A DNA stretch of 38,668 nt from Myxococcaceae bacterium. GTDB taxonomy: Bacteria; Myxococcota; Myxococcia; Myxococcales; Myxococcaceae. Within the stretch, counting starts at the first letter, position 1, and every line of letters starts with the position of its first letter. Shown piece after piece: positions 1 through 7,423 of the stretch. The notes under the pieces were generated by a model, which had not been told where the DNA came from, did not search any database, and saw only the letters and a program-made list of their open reading frames with translations. The DNA is taken from contig SECN01000022.1 of the NCBI GenBank assembly GCA_004173515.1, positions 1-38,668 on the forward strand, given 5' to 3'. A program made the translations under genes and the position numbers.

Positions 1-276
1 GCCACTCAGCTTGCGCTCCGCACCCACGCGCTGCTTGTCGTGGAGCGCGTGCTCGACGCCTCCTTCCACGAACCGGCGCTTCACTCGGAAGACGGTGGAG
101 AGGCCCACCTGCACGCTTCTGGCGATGGCCTCGTCGGTGCATTGGGCGTGCGCGGCCAGCAGCACCTGGGCACGCTTGACGTGGCGCACGCGCGCGGTGC
201 CTCCGGCCACCAGGGCTCTCAGCTCCTGCTTCTCCTCTGCGGTGAGGGTCACACGGTGGCGTACATTCGTGGGCAT
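1..276 (-). CDS. IS630-family transposase, N-terminal part (runs off the left edge)
   Basis: Reading leftward from an ATG at 276, the frame stays open to base 1 and gives 92 residues starting MPTNVRHRVTLTAEEKQEL. The section with IARSVQVGLSTVFRVKRRF is a helix-turn-helix of the type found at the N-terminus of IS630/Tc1-mariner transposases, and the stretch after it (EGGVEHALHDKQR) is also typical of that family. A GGAG lies 8 bases upstream of the ATG. The catalytic DDE domain would lie outside the window, so I cannot say whether the element is intact. It would cut and reinsert DNA at TA targets if functional. Its right terminal repeat should lie just right of 276, but the left end needed to confirm it is not visible. 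Confidence 0.85.
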   Translation of the reverse strand, partial: MPTNVRHRVTLTAEEKQELRALVAGGTARVRHVKRAQVLLAAHAQCTDEAIARSVQVGLSTVFRVKRRFVEGGVEHALHDKQRVGAERKLSG

Positions 277-322
277 CCAGCGCTCCAGCAAAGAGTGGAG
301 ACGGACTACCCACGGGCACCTC

Positions 323-577
323 GTGTCGATTCCCTCCGAACCCCCGCGCTTCACTGAACTGCAGGGCCAGTACCTGGCCTTCATCTAGGCCTACTCGCGT
401 ATCCACCGACGGGCGCCAGCCGAAGCCGACATGCAACGCCATTTCGGCACCAGCCCGCCCACCGTGCACCGCATGGTGCTGGAGCTTGAACGCCTGGGCC
501 TCATCCGGCGCAGCGCCGGTCAGGCCCGCAGCATTGAATTGCTCGTGCGGCCCGAAGCCCTGCCCATCCTGCGATAG
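323..577 (+). pseudogene. LexA-type winged-helix DNA-binding protein, interrupted by one TAG
   Basis: From a GTG at 323 the frame reads ...RFTELQGQYLAFI, meets TAG at 386-388, and continues in the same frame for 62 codons (AYSRIHRRAPAEADMQRHFG... to PEALPILR) before a second stop at 575-577. The two pieces together match the small LexA-like helix-turn-helix proteins often found beside transposases in myxobacteria and other soil bacteria; from memory the family has FIYAY here, so a Tyr codon TAC/TAT has become TAG. Both halves retain family-like sequence, which suggests a recent nonsense mutation (or a sequencing error). The start codon is a guess; the break is directly visible. Confidence 0.75.
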
Positions 578-666
578 GCAGGGCCTATATCAACCGGTCA
601 AAACCTCTGTGTCGGCGTACTAGTTGCCCGTTGACGGGCCGGGGTAGGACGCGGGAGTCTGGGCAG

Positions 667-1242
667 ATGCGACTCCATGCGGCGGCGATCCTCGGCATGG
701 CACTGCTGCTGGCGTTCCCGGCGGCGGCCAATGACCTTGATGTCGAAACCCTTGCTGGGCTTCCTGGACTCGCGGTGCTGGTAGAGCACATCCCTGATGG
801 ATCTCCCGTAACGCGTGATGAGATATCCGTGATAGCGGAACTGGCGCTTCGCAGTTCCGGGATCCGAGTACTCACCCTCAAGGAAGCCCTTCACTCTCGC
901 GCCGGTGCCTACCTCTACCTCCGCGTAAGCCTTGGCGCTCCTCGCAGCATACAGCTCTATTCCATCAATTTGGACATCCGACAGGCAGTCACGCTTGCCA
1001 ATGGTAAGCGGGCATTTGGAGCCGCCACTTGGACCGCGCCCGCTGGATTTGGGATTGCGTCGCCGGACCTACTCAATTCGACGATTCGACAATCGCTCGC
1101 GCCGATGTTGGAGCGAGCATGTAATGACTTTTTGAAGGCTAATCCGAGTCCGCCACTGTCCGCACGTCCAGTGCCGGTGCGAAAGAGGGACCCCAGGATT
1201 GAGGAAGTCGACCCAGAGCCAGTGGCCGACGTGCAGCCCTGA
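667..1242 (+). CDS. Small exported protein of unknown function
   Basis: This 191-residue protein starts at ATG 667 rather than the upstream in-frame start at 631, because a clean signal peptide begins here (MRLHAAAILGMALLLAFPAAA, probable cleavage before NDLD). The mature part looks like a compact periplasmic domain: a predicted alpha/beta section around residues 55-75, then beta strands around LYLRVSLGAPRSIQLYSINL, and a conserved-looking block (RQAVTLANGKRAFGAATWT). The C-terminus is proline-rich and charged. The pattern resembles myxobacterial periplasmic proteins of unknown role that share this 'LADG...W.T.' block; I cannot assign a function. GC content is lower than in the genes to the right, in keeping with an accessory region next to an insertion sequence. 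Confidence 0.7.
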   Translation: MRLHAAAILGMALLLAFPAAANDLDVETLAGLPGLAVLVEHIPDGSPVTRDEISVIAELALRSSGIRVLTLKEALHSRAGAYLYLRVSLGAPRSIQLYSINLDIRQAVTLANGKRAFGAATWTAPAGFGIASPDLLNSTIRQSLAPMLERACNDFLKANPSPPLSARPVPVRKRDPRIEEVDPEPVADVQP

Positions 1243-1289
1243 AGTCGCGCCGGTTGACCCGCGCCCGCCATGCGCACGAGGCTCCGGCC

Positions 1290-1523
1290 ATGGATTGGAT
1301 TCAAGCCAACTGGGAGTGACTGGTCGTCGTTGCAGCGCTTCTCTATGTCCACATTCGGCTGGGTACGATGCAGCGGGAGTTGTTGAGCCACCGTATTGCA
1401 CTGTTTGAGCTGCGCGTCCTGTGCCGCACATCGGTTCACCTCGGCGATGCCACGCGATGGCTGCTGGTTCGAGATAAGGAACATCGCGCGCAGCCGCAGT
1501 CCCCTTGGGTCAGTGCGTCTTAA
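1290..1523 (+). pseudogene. Possible small membrane-protein gene with an internal TGA
   Basis: An ATG at 1290 opens MDWIQANWE, then TGA at 1317-1319, and the same frame continues for 67 codons (LVVVAALLYVHIRLGTMQREL...) to TAA at 1521-1523. Changing the TGA to TGG would give one 77-residue protein with an N-terminal transmembrane helix followed by an amphipathic, arginine-rich helix. This is the same kind of single-base damage as in the LexA-like gene at 323. The end overlaps the convergent gene at 1510 by 14 bases. It may equally be a fortuitous open frame; there is no homologue I recognise. Confidence 0.35.
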
Positions 1524-2442
1524 GCTGACTCAGTAGCCACCCGTAGAAAGGATTCTCTGCACCAAGTCGCTGCCGCACCAGGGAACTTGCATCTCGAAGC
1601 CTTCCCAGCATCTTCCGCCGCCGGTTGAACACCGACATGCATTCACACATGCGCTGGTGACCACGTAGCGCGCGACTCGACATCCAAGTGTCCCGGTGCG
1701 AGGATAGAAATCTGGCAATGAGAGAACGGTCCTCGGAAGGGGTAGAGAGATACAATTCCTTGGCCCGTGTGAAATCATTTTTATTTAGTCCGCGCGTGGT
1801 GGTGTTTATGGGAAGGATCGACTCAAATAGAAGCAGCGCTTGGTTGAGATCGGGATCTGCGCGATCAGTCGTATGGTAGACGTCAACTTCCAATCCCGTC
1901 GGCGGCGATTTACCCCACAACATATGCGCCAGCGAGCGATGTTGCCCTCCCGAAGCAGTCGTGAGGATCTGTTCCTCGGGGTAGAAGAATAGGTCCCAAC
2001 CACTTGTGTTGATGTGCGCCCCGAGTGCCAAACCAAAAAGGACACTTGTCGTGCTGTCAGACTTCTCGCCTAGGCGCCAAGCGGGAGGAGTACCCTCGGA
2101 TGACGTCCACCATCCCCGCCCTCGCGTGTAGATGAAGTTCCACACCGGAATGTCAGGTGTCGGCACGTCATGCCTCTCTTCCAATTCACCAAAGTTCTGT
2201 AGGTAGTCGAGGTAGCTCTGGGCGTAAGCCGTGTATCCAATAGGTTTGCCGGTCACGATGTCCGCAACGATACGCTGGTCGGCACCAAGTACACGGACAA
2301 GCGCCTCCGTCATCTCCCACCATTCGGTTCGCGGAGCGTGGCGCTTTTCGTATAGTTCAAGGTTGCTTTGGACTCGCTCGCGGATGGCGAGCTGCCCTAG
2401 AGTAGGTGGGCGCGCTGGTCCGTTTAGAGACAGTGGTTTCAT
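1510..2442 (-). CDS. Hypothetical protein (310 aa), orphan
   Basis: I choose ATG 2442 (MKPLSLNGPARPPTLGQL); the frame is open further upstream to 2835, but that extension is low-complexity Cys/Arg/Pro sequence that does not look like protein. The product is soluble, has no signal peptide, and carries aromatic-rich blocks (IPVWNFIYTRGRGWW and GWDLFFYPEEQILTT) and a GGQHRSLAHMLWG loop that faintly recalls ParB/sulfiredoxin-type nucleotide loops; that likeness is not enough for a call. The last third is basic and helical. Codon use is clearly less GC-biased than in the surrounding genes, suggesting horizontal acquisition together with the insertion-sequence region. Function unknown. Confidence 0.6.
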   Translation of the reverse strand: MKPLSLNGPARPPTLGQLAIRERVQSNLELYEKRHAPRTEWWEMTEALVRVLGADQRIVADIVTGKPIGYTAYAQSYLDYLQNFGELEERHDVPTPDIPVWNFIYTRGRGWWTSSEGTPPAWRLGEKSDSTTSVLFGLALGAHINTSGWDLFFYPEEQILTTASGGQHRSLAHMLWGKSPPTGLEVDVYHTTDRADPDLNQALLLFESILPINTTTRGLNKNDFTRAKELYLSTPSEDRSLIARFLSSHRDTWMSSRALRGHQRMCECMSVFNRRRKMLGRLRDASSLVRQRLGAENPFYGWLLSQLKTH

Positions 2443-2894
2443 TGCACAGAAAGTTACACCGTCGCATCTGGCGAGCGCTAGCAACAAACTAGGAAGAGCA
2501 GACTCCGCTAATCGCGTCAACCGAGCTTTGGGTTGGTTGGGCGCCATGTGCCTGCTCTTCCATTCCATGTGTCCGCAGTGTTCCTGTTGCCACAACAGCG
2601 CTCGCTGCGTGTGTGAGGCGCGAACTGTGGCCGTCAGCGGCGGTCGGGGGCACGAGCCTCTCCGCAGACCCCTGTGTTTCATGGCTTGGACCGCGACCTT
2701 CTGGCCCTTGCTGCATCCACGCCCATGGATCCACTCGGGCTCGACTCTGCCTGATGGGGCCGAGTTCCGCGCTGGGCCCTGGACGGCTGGGGACCTGCCA
2801 CACCAAGCATCCTTGCAGTCAGCGCATGCTGGCATACTCCAGAATGGGCCATCTCTGACCCGTAGCTTCCTGCCCTGGTGGAAAGGCTGTGGTC
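2443..2894. other. Intergenic region, 452 bp
   Basis: This gap lies between two divergent genes and must hold promoters for both. I see no convincing -35/-10 pair and no repeat. Long open frames exist on both strands but have no plausible start and no recognisable protein sequence. Confidence 0.5.
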
Positions 2895-3812
2895 ATGCGC
2901 TCCCGTGCTTGCATCGGACTCCTACTTTTTCTCTCCGCTTGCGCTACACCGGCCCCGCCTCCCAGTGTGCGGGGAACTCGGAGCCAGAGAGTGGCCAAGC
3001 TCCAGCGAGCGGCTGCGCTGCCCTGGACGGACGGCGGGCAGTGCGTTGTCCACGAAGCTTCCGAGCCTTGGCCCGTCATGGTGGAGAGGTGTTATCAGGC
3101 CCTCGACCATGACCGGCTCGAGTTCCACGACACTGCGGGAAGATGCGCAGTCGCCTCTGCTGGTGCTGGTGCCATGGGAGTCGGGCTCTGCGTTCTGGTG
3201 GCTCCTGAGATCGTTGTGGGAGCCGTGATCGTCCTTGGCGTGGTGGTGGTCGGCGTCGCCATCAAAGAAGCGCTGGATGCGTATGAACTCCGCCATTCCT
3301 ACCCCGAGGAAGCAGGGACCTCAGGAGGAACGAAGGTGGCATCCCGGGAAGCTGAAGCGCAACGCAAGCCCAAGTCGAAGCCCGAACCAGCGGGGCAGGA
3401 CTGGCAACCCCCGGTGCCACCTGTACCGGTGGACCGAACGGGTCGCGCCAGTTGCGAACCTGTTCCAGTGCCCCACGCCGGCGGAGATACCTCGCATAAC
3501 GAGTGCGCTGACGAGTTCCCTCCCAACGGTTATCCCGGGATGGACGTACTCGTTGGTGGTGTGCGCTTCGATGCGTTGCAAGTGGGCGTGCGCGTGCTGT
3601 GGGAAATCAAGACCCATCAATTCGACTCGTACGGTAAGTTCATCCGGAGGCGGGAGATTGAGGCGGAGTTGGAGCAAATAGAAAAGGAGCAAGACGCGGC
3701 AGCGGCATGCGGATATGGCTACGTGATCGGGGTGAGCACCCAAGCACACAAAGACGCGCTGCTCGCTGCCCTTCCATCCCTCAAGATTGTCGTCACGGGA
3801 TGCAAACGATGA
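2895..3812 (+). CDS. SitA-like polymorphic toxin lipoprotein with C-terminal PD-(D/E)XK-like domain (DUF6310 type)
   Basis: This 305-residue protein starts at ATG 2895 and opens with a lipoprotein signal (LLLFLSAC, lipidated Cys16, Ala at +2, so probably sorted to the outer membrane). Residues 84-124 form a long Gly/Ala/Val-rich hydrophobic stretch, 137-185 a Pro/Lys-rich linker, and 204-305 a compact C-terminal domain. In that domain MDVLVGGVRFDA is followed by LWEIKTHQFD, giving Asp217 or Asp226 plus Glu237-x-Lys239, the layout of a PD-(D/E)XK nuclease. It resembles what I recall as DUF6310 in myxobacteria. A lipoprotein with a variable toxic end and a coupled downstream partner is the arrangement of SitA toxins, which pass between myxobacterial cells by TraA/B outer-membrane exchange. 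The toxin role is inferred from architecture. Confidence 0.7.
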   Translation: MRSRACIGLLLFLSACATPAPPPSVRGTRSQRVAKLQRAAALPWTDGGQCVVHEASEPWPVMVERCYQALDHDRLEFHDTAGRCAVASAGAGAMGVGLCVLVAPEIVVGAVIVLGVVVVGVAIKEALDAYELRHSYPEEAGTSGGTKVASREAEAQRKPKSKPEPAGQDWQPPVPPVPVDRTGRASCEPVPVPHAGGDTSHNECADEFPPNGYPGMDVLVGGVRFDALQVGVRVLWEIKTHQFDSYGKFIRRREIEAELEQIEKEQDAAAACGYGYVIGVSTQAHKDALLAALPSLKIVVTGCKR

Positions 3813-4564
3813 CCACTCGAAATGAACTTGTTCTGACCGTCTACGCGCCAGCGCTCCAGGCCAATGACGGCCGCACACTCGCTGTCGTCCGTGGCATGGA
3901 GCGAGCGCTGTCCGGCCTACGCCTGAAGTGGGAAGTGGGCGAAGGAGGGCGCCCCATCGAGTTACCGCAGCGCGACGCCTGGCTTGTTGAGGCGACAGCA
4001 CGCGGAAAGCTCCCGCTCCTGTGCAATGGCGACGAGAGCCATCCCGTGACGGTTTCGGGAAGGGGAAGATCGGGACGCCTTAGTCCGGGCGGTCAGCCGC
4101 AGCTCCACGTTCAGGCGGAGTTGCCACTAGACGCGGCCGTTATCGCGGCAGCGAGGGAACTGCTGGAGCATGTGGGGGAGGGCGCACGCGCGTTCTGGGG
4201 GCATGCGACTCCGGATGCCGCTGCGCTGGACATCGCGTATCAGATAGCTCCCACGCTGGAGGGACCGCCGTCCCCACGCCGGGGGTTGCCCGCCCTGAAG
4301 CTCTTCGAGCACATCCGCTCGCCCGAGATTCCCTATTACTTCGGGTGGCTGAATTATTGGTCTGCCCCCGCCGCGCAGGCCATTGGGTTCCCGGACCCGA
4401 CCCGTGATGCAGAGCTGATGTCGCGGGCGCGGCGCACGGCATCGGGCGGCTGGATCGTGCAGCTCACCGACGCGCCGCTCGACCTGGACAACCCTGCTCA
4501 CCTGGATGCACTCAAGCGCGCCTACGAACGCTTTCCGGAGGTCGGCGGACGCGCTGGGCCTTGA
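3809..4564 (+). CDS. DUF5953-family protein, candidate immunity protein for the upstream toxin
   Basis: The ATG at 3809 overlaps the stop of the toxin gene (ATGA), so the two are translationally coupled. The 251-residue soluble product starts MTTRNELVLTVYAPALQ, with later blocks VRGMERALSGLRL, QLHVQAELPLDAAVIAAA and ARAFWGHATPDAA; these match the myxobacteria-specific family I know as DUF5953. It has no signal peptide, so it would act in the cytoplasm, where an incoming nuclease would be neutralised. The immunity role is inferred from position, coupling and the taxonomic restriction of the family. An alternative is that it is only a co-transcribed orphan. A strong terminator follows at 4685. 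Confidence 0.75.
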   Translation: MTTRNELVLTVYAPALQANDGRTLAVVRGMERALSGLRLKWEVGEGGRPIELPQRDAWLVEATARGKLPLLCNGDESHPVTVSGRGRSGRLSPGGQPQLHVQAELPLDAAVIAAARELLEHVGEGARAFWGHATPDAAALDIAYQIAPTLEGPPSPRRGLPALKLFEHIRSPEIPYYFGWLNYWSAPAAQAIGFPDPTRDAELMSRARRTASGGWIVQLTDAPLDLDNPAHLDALKRAYERFPEVGGRAGP

Positions 4565-4684
4565 CCTCGATCAAGGGGCTTGGGAAGCAGCTCGGGTTGT
4601 AGGAAAGAGACCCCACTGCGCGAGCACCCGCGATGGTGGCCTTCCCCTTTCGGGAGGTCATGCACCATTGCTCCAACCCGTAGG

Positions 4685-4725
4685 AAGGGCCCGGAACCGA
4701 AAGGTTCCGGGCCTTTCGTTTTTTC
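4685..4725 (+). terminator. Rho-independent terminator after the toxin/immunity pair
   Basis: A 14-base stem (4685-4698 with 4703-4716, one G-T wobble) closes a GAAA tetraloop and is followed by CGTTTTTTC. It is about 120 bases beyond the stop at 4564 and ends the plus-strand transcript. In the other direction there is no T-run. Confidence 0.9.
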
Positions 4726-4794
4726 TGCGCTCCCGCGCCGTACTCCGCGCCCTGGAGCCTGCCTGTCTCCAGGCGCGGAAGCAGTGGGGCGGGG

Positions 4795-5799
4795 TTACGG
4801 CGCGTAGGAGCCGGCCGGCACCACGCAGAGGAACAGCTTGGCCACCGCCTCGCCGCCGTGGTTGTCCCGGACGGTGTAGGTGATGCCGCAGTTGTTGCAC
4901 GCCCCCGTGGGCACGCTGGACGGGGTGAACTGGGTCGTCATGCTCGTGGGGTTGGAGAAGGTGCCCGGGCAGGTGGCGGTCCACGCGAACGTCATCGGAT
5001 CGAAGTTCGTATCGACGGCGTTGCCCGCCAGCGACGTGCTCTGGCCCAGCCGCACGCGGCCCTCGGAGGCCGTCACGGAGATGGCGAGCGGCGGGGTGTT
5101 GAAGCTCACCTGGATGTCGACGCCGCCACCCACGACGGCGGCGTTCACCGTCACGCTCACCCGCGCGCTGCTGACGCCGCCGCGCGAGTCGCGCACCGTC
5201 ACCGTGAGCGTCACGGTCTGCGGCGAGTTCGGCGCCGTCCAGACGGTCGTGGTGCTGGTGGTGCTCGACAGCGAGCCGGCGCTGGCCGTCCAGGTGTAGG
5301 ACAGCGTGTCGGCGACCACGGGGTCATGCGCGCTGACGCTCAAGGTGAGCTGGCCGCCGCCCGTCACCGTGGTGTCGGACGCCGTCACCGCGTCGATGAT
5401 GGGCACATCGTTGGGCGCGTTCTGCGGCGTCGTGAGGTCCTGCAGCGTGAGGGCGACGAGCGTCGTCTGGCCCTCGGTGATGGTGACGTTCGTGGCCTGA
5501 CCTTCGTAGATCTTCTTGTTCGTGCTGTCGTAGCCGGCCACCGTCACGACGCGGCCGGTGCCCGCCGGGATGCCCTGGACGGTGCCGCTCCAGGTGCCGC
5601 CCGTCTGGGTCAAATCCTGGCTCTGCTCGAAGCCGGCGCCCGTCACGGTGGCCGTGAGACGCGCGACGGAGCTCGGCGACGCCGCGAACTCCTGCATCGA
5701 GATGACGAACTCGGCCGAGCCCGTGGCCGATTCCGAACCGCACCCAACAGCGACCATCAAGAGAAGGGCAAGGACAGGAAGTGTCTTGAGACTGCGCAT
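4795..5799 (-). CDS. Lipoprotein with PKD/Ig-like domains
   Basis: The 334-residue protein begins with a lipoprotein signal (LLLMVAVGC, Cys20). Residues about 30-125 form a beta-rich Ser/Thr domain (TGGTWSGTVQGIPAGTGR). Two immunoglobulin-fold repeats follow: about 130-215 (TLSYTWTASAGSLSST, later VTVRDSRGGVSSARV) and about 230-330 (MTFAWTATCPGTFSNP, later ITYTVRDNHGGEA). The 'TW.A..G..S...T..T.WT.P' and 'V.VRD..GG' signatures are those of PKD or cadherin-like domains in myxobacterial surface lipoproteins. Three cysteines near the C-terminus may form disulfides. Probably a cell-surface structural or adhesive protein; partner unknown. It stands alone, convergent with the toxin pair. Confidence 0.8.
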   Translation of the reverse strand: MRSLKTLPVLALLLMVAVGCGSESATGSAEFVISMQEFAASPSSVARLTATVTGAGFEQSQDLTQTGGTWSGTVQGIPAGTGRVVTVAGYDSTNKKIYEGQATNVTITEGQTTLVALTLQDLTTPQNAPNDVPIIDAVTASDTTVTGGGQLTLSVSAHDPVVADTLSYTWTASAGSLSSTTSTTTVWTAPNSPQTVTLTVTVRDSRGGVSSARVSVTVNAAVVGGGVDIQVSFNTPPLAISVTASEGRVRLGQSTSLAGNAVDTNFDPMTFAWTATCPGTFSNPTSMTTQFTPSSVPTGACNNCGITYTVRDNHGGEAVAKLFLCVVPAGSYAP

Positions 5800-5977
5800 G
5801 GAGGTTCCCCCTCGCGCTCGTGGTTGGGGAGGAGCCCACGGAGCGCCGAGGCATGCACATTGCCGCAGTCACCATTGGCTGAAAATGAGGCAGCCTCTAC
5901 CCACCGCCAGCAAGGCCGTGTCTTGGCTTTCTTTGGCCAACCCCAGACGTCACGACGCAGGGCGGCGAGCGCCCGGC

Positions 5978-7423
5978 TCAGCGGGTGGACCCGTCCTCGG
6001 ATGTGCCCTTGAAATCCGCGGCGGACAGGCCGTGCCGCTTGAGCAGGTCGTAGAAGTCGCTCCGGTTGCGTCCGGCCATCCGGGCCGCGGCGCTGACGCT
6101 GCCGCTGCTGCGGCGCAGGGCCTCCGCGAGGTAGGCGCGCTCGAAGGCATCGCGGGCTTCGCGCAGCGAGGGCAGATCCGCGGTCCCGCCTGGAACGCCT
6201 GGCAACTGCGCGCTCTCGGCGGGGGGCCGCTCCAGCGCCTGACCGAGGCGAGGCATATGTCGCGGTTGAAGCTCGTCCGCGCCGGCCAGGAGCACCGCGG
6301 CCTCCATCTCGTGGATGAGCTCCCGGACGTTGCCGGGCCAGCCATAGCGTTGCAGCAGCTCCGCCGTCGCGGGCGCGAGGCGCGGCGGACGCAGGCCATA
6401 GCGGTTCGCCGTGCGCTCCAGGAAGAGCTGCGCGAGCAGGGGGATGTCCTCGGGCCGCTCTCGCAGGGGTGGCAGCTCGATGGGCACCACGTGCAGCCGG
6501 AAGTAGAGGTCCTGACGAAAACGCTTCGCGGCCACCTCTTCCGCGAGGTCCCGGTTGGTGGCGGTGACCACCCGCACGTCCACGGGCTCTTCCACGTCCG
6601 CGCCCACGCGCGTGAGTCGCTGCTCCTGCAGCACGCGAAGCAGCTTCACCTGCACGGACGGGGACGCCTCGCCAATCTCATCCAGGAACAGTGTGCCGCC
6701 GTTGGCCGCGCCAAACAGGCCTTCGCGCTCGCGCACGGCCCCGGAGAAGGCGCCCTTCACGTGTCCGAACAGCTCGCTCTCCAGCAGCTCTGGCGGAAGG
6801 GCGCCGCAGTTGACGGCGACGAAGCGTTTGGCATTGCGGCGCGAGAGCACGTGGAGCATCCGCGCCGCCAGCTCCTTGCCGGTGCCACTCTCGCCGGTGA
6901 GCAGGACGGTGGCGTCGGTGGGGGCGATGCGGGCAATCACCTCGCGCACGCGCGAAATGGCCTCGCTGATGCCCAGCAGCAGGGGCTCGCCGTCCTCACC
7001 CATGCGCCGCCGCAGCTCGGCCACTTCCCGGCGCAGCCGCGAGCGCTCGAGCGCGTGCGTGAGCTTCTGCATGAGCTCGTGGTCGTGAAACGGCTTGGTG
7101 AGAAAGCCGTAGGCCCCCTCCTGCATGGCCTGCACCGCGGTCTCGATGGAGCCGTGCGCGGTGAGCATGATGATGGACAGCTCGGGAGCACGCTGTCGCG
7201 CGGCCCGGAGCACATCCATTCCATCCATGTCCTCCAGGCGCAGGTCGAGCACCATCGCGTCCACGCGCTCCTGCGCGAGCCTGCGCAGGGCACCCTTGCC
7301 CTCGCTCTCCACGGTCACGTGGTAGCCGCGCGAAGTCATCCGGATGGACATGAGCTCCGCGAGCTGGAGGTCATCGTCCACCAGGAGCACATGGGGCTGC
7401 TGGATGGGGGGCTCAGGTGTCAA
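5978..7423 (-). CDS. NtrC-family sigma-54-dependent response regulator
   Basis: A TTG at 7423, preceded by GGAG at a good distance and overlapping the kinase stop by 11 bases, is the likeliest start (481 residues). The receiver domain (about 10-125) has the acidic pocket DDD16-18, phospho-acceptor Asp60 (VLDLRLEDMDG) and Lys110 (FLTKP). The AAA+ domain has Walker A GESGTGKE (177-184), Walker B GGTLFLDEIG (242-251) and an arginine-finger region (RFRQDLYFRL). A Fis-type helix-turn-helix ends the protein (SVSAAARMAGRNRSDFYDLL). The sigma-54 contact loop reads GAFSGA (224-229) instead of GAFTGA. It should hydrolyse ATP to open sigma-54 promoters once phosphorylated by the upstream kinase. GlrR/QseF-like in layout. 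Confidence 0.92.
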   Translation of the reverse strand: MTPEPPIQQPHVLLVDDDLQLAELMSIRMTSRGYHVTVESEGKGALRRLAQERVDAMVLDLRLEDMDGMDVLRAARQRAPELSIIMLTAHGSIETAVQAMQEGAYGFLTKPFHDHELMQKLTHALERSRLRREVAELRRRMGEDGEPLLLGISEAISRVREVIARIAPTDATVLLTGESGTGKELAARMLHVLSRRNAKRFVAVNCGALPPELLESELFGHVKGAFSGAVREREGLFGAANGGTLFLDEIGEASPSVQVKLLRVLQEQRLTRVGADVEEPVDVRVVTATNRDLAEEVAAKRFRQDLYFRLHVVPIELPPLRERPEDIPLLAQLFLERTANRYGLRPPRLAPATAELLQRYGWPGNVRELIHEMEAAVLLAGADELQPRHMPRLGQALERPPAESAQLPGVPGGTADLPSLREARDAFERAYLAEALRRSSGSVSAAARMAGRNRSDFYDLLKRHGLSAADFKGTSEDGSTR

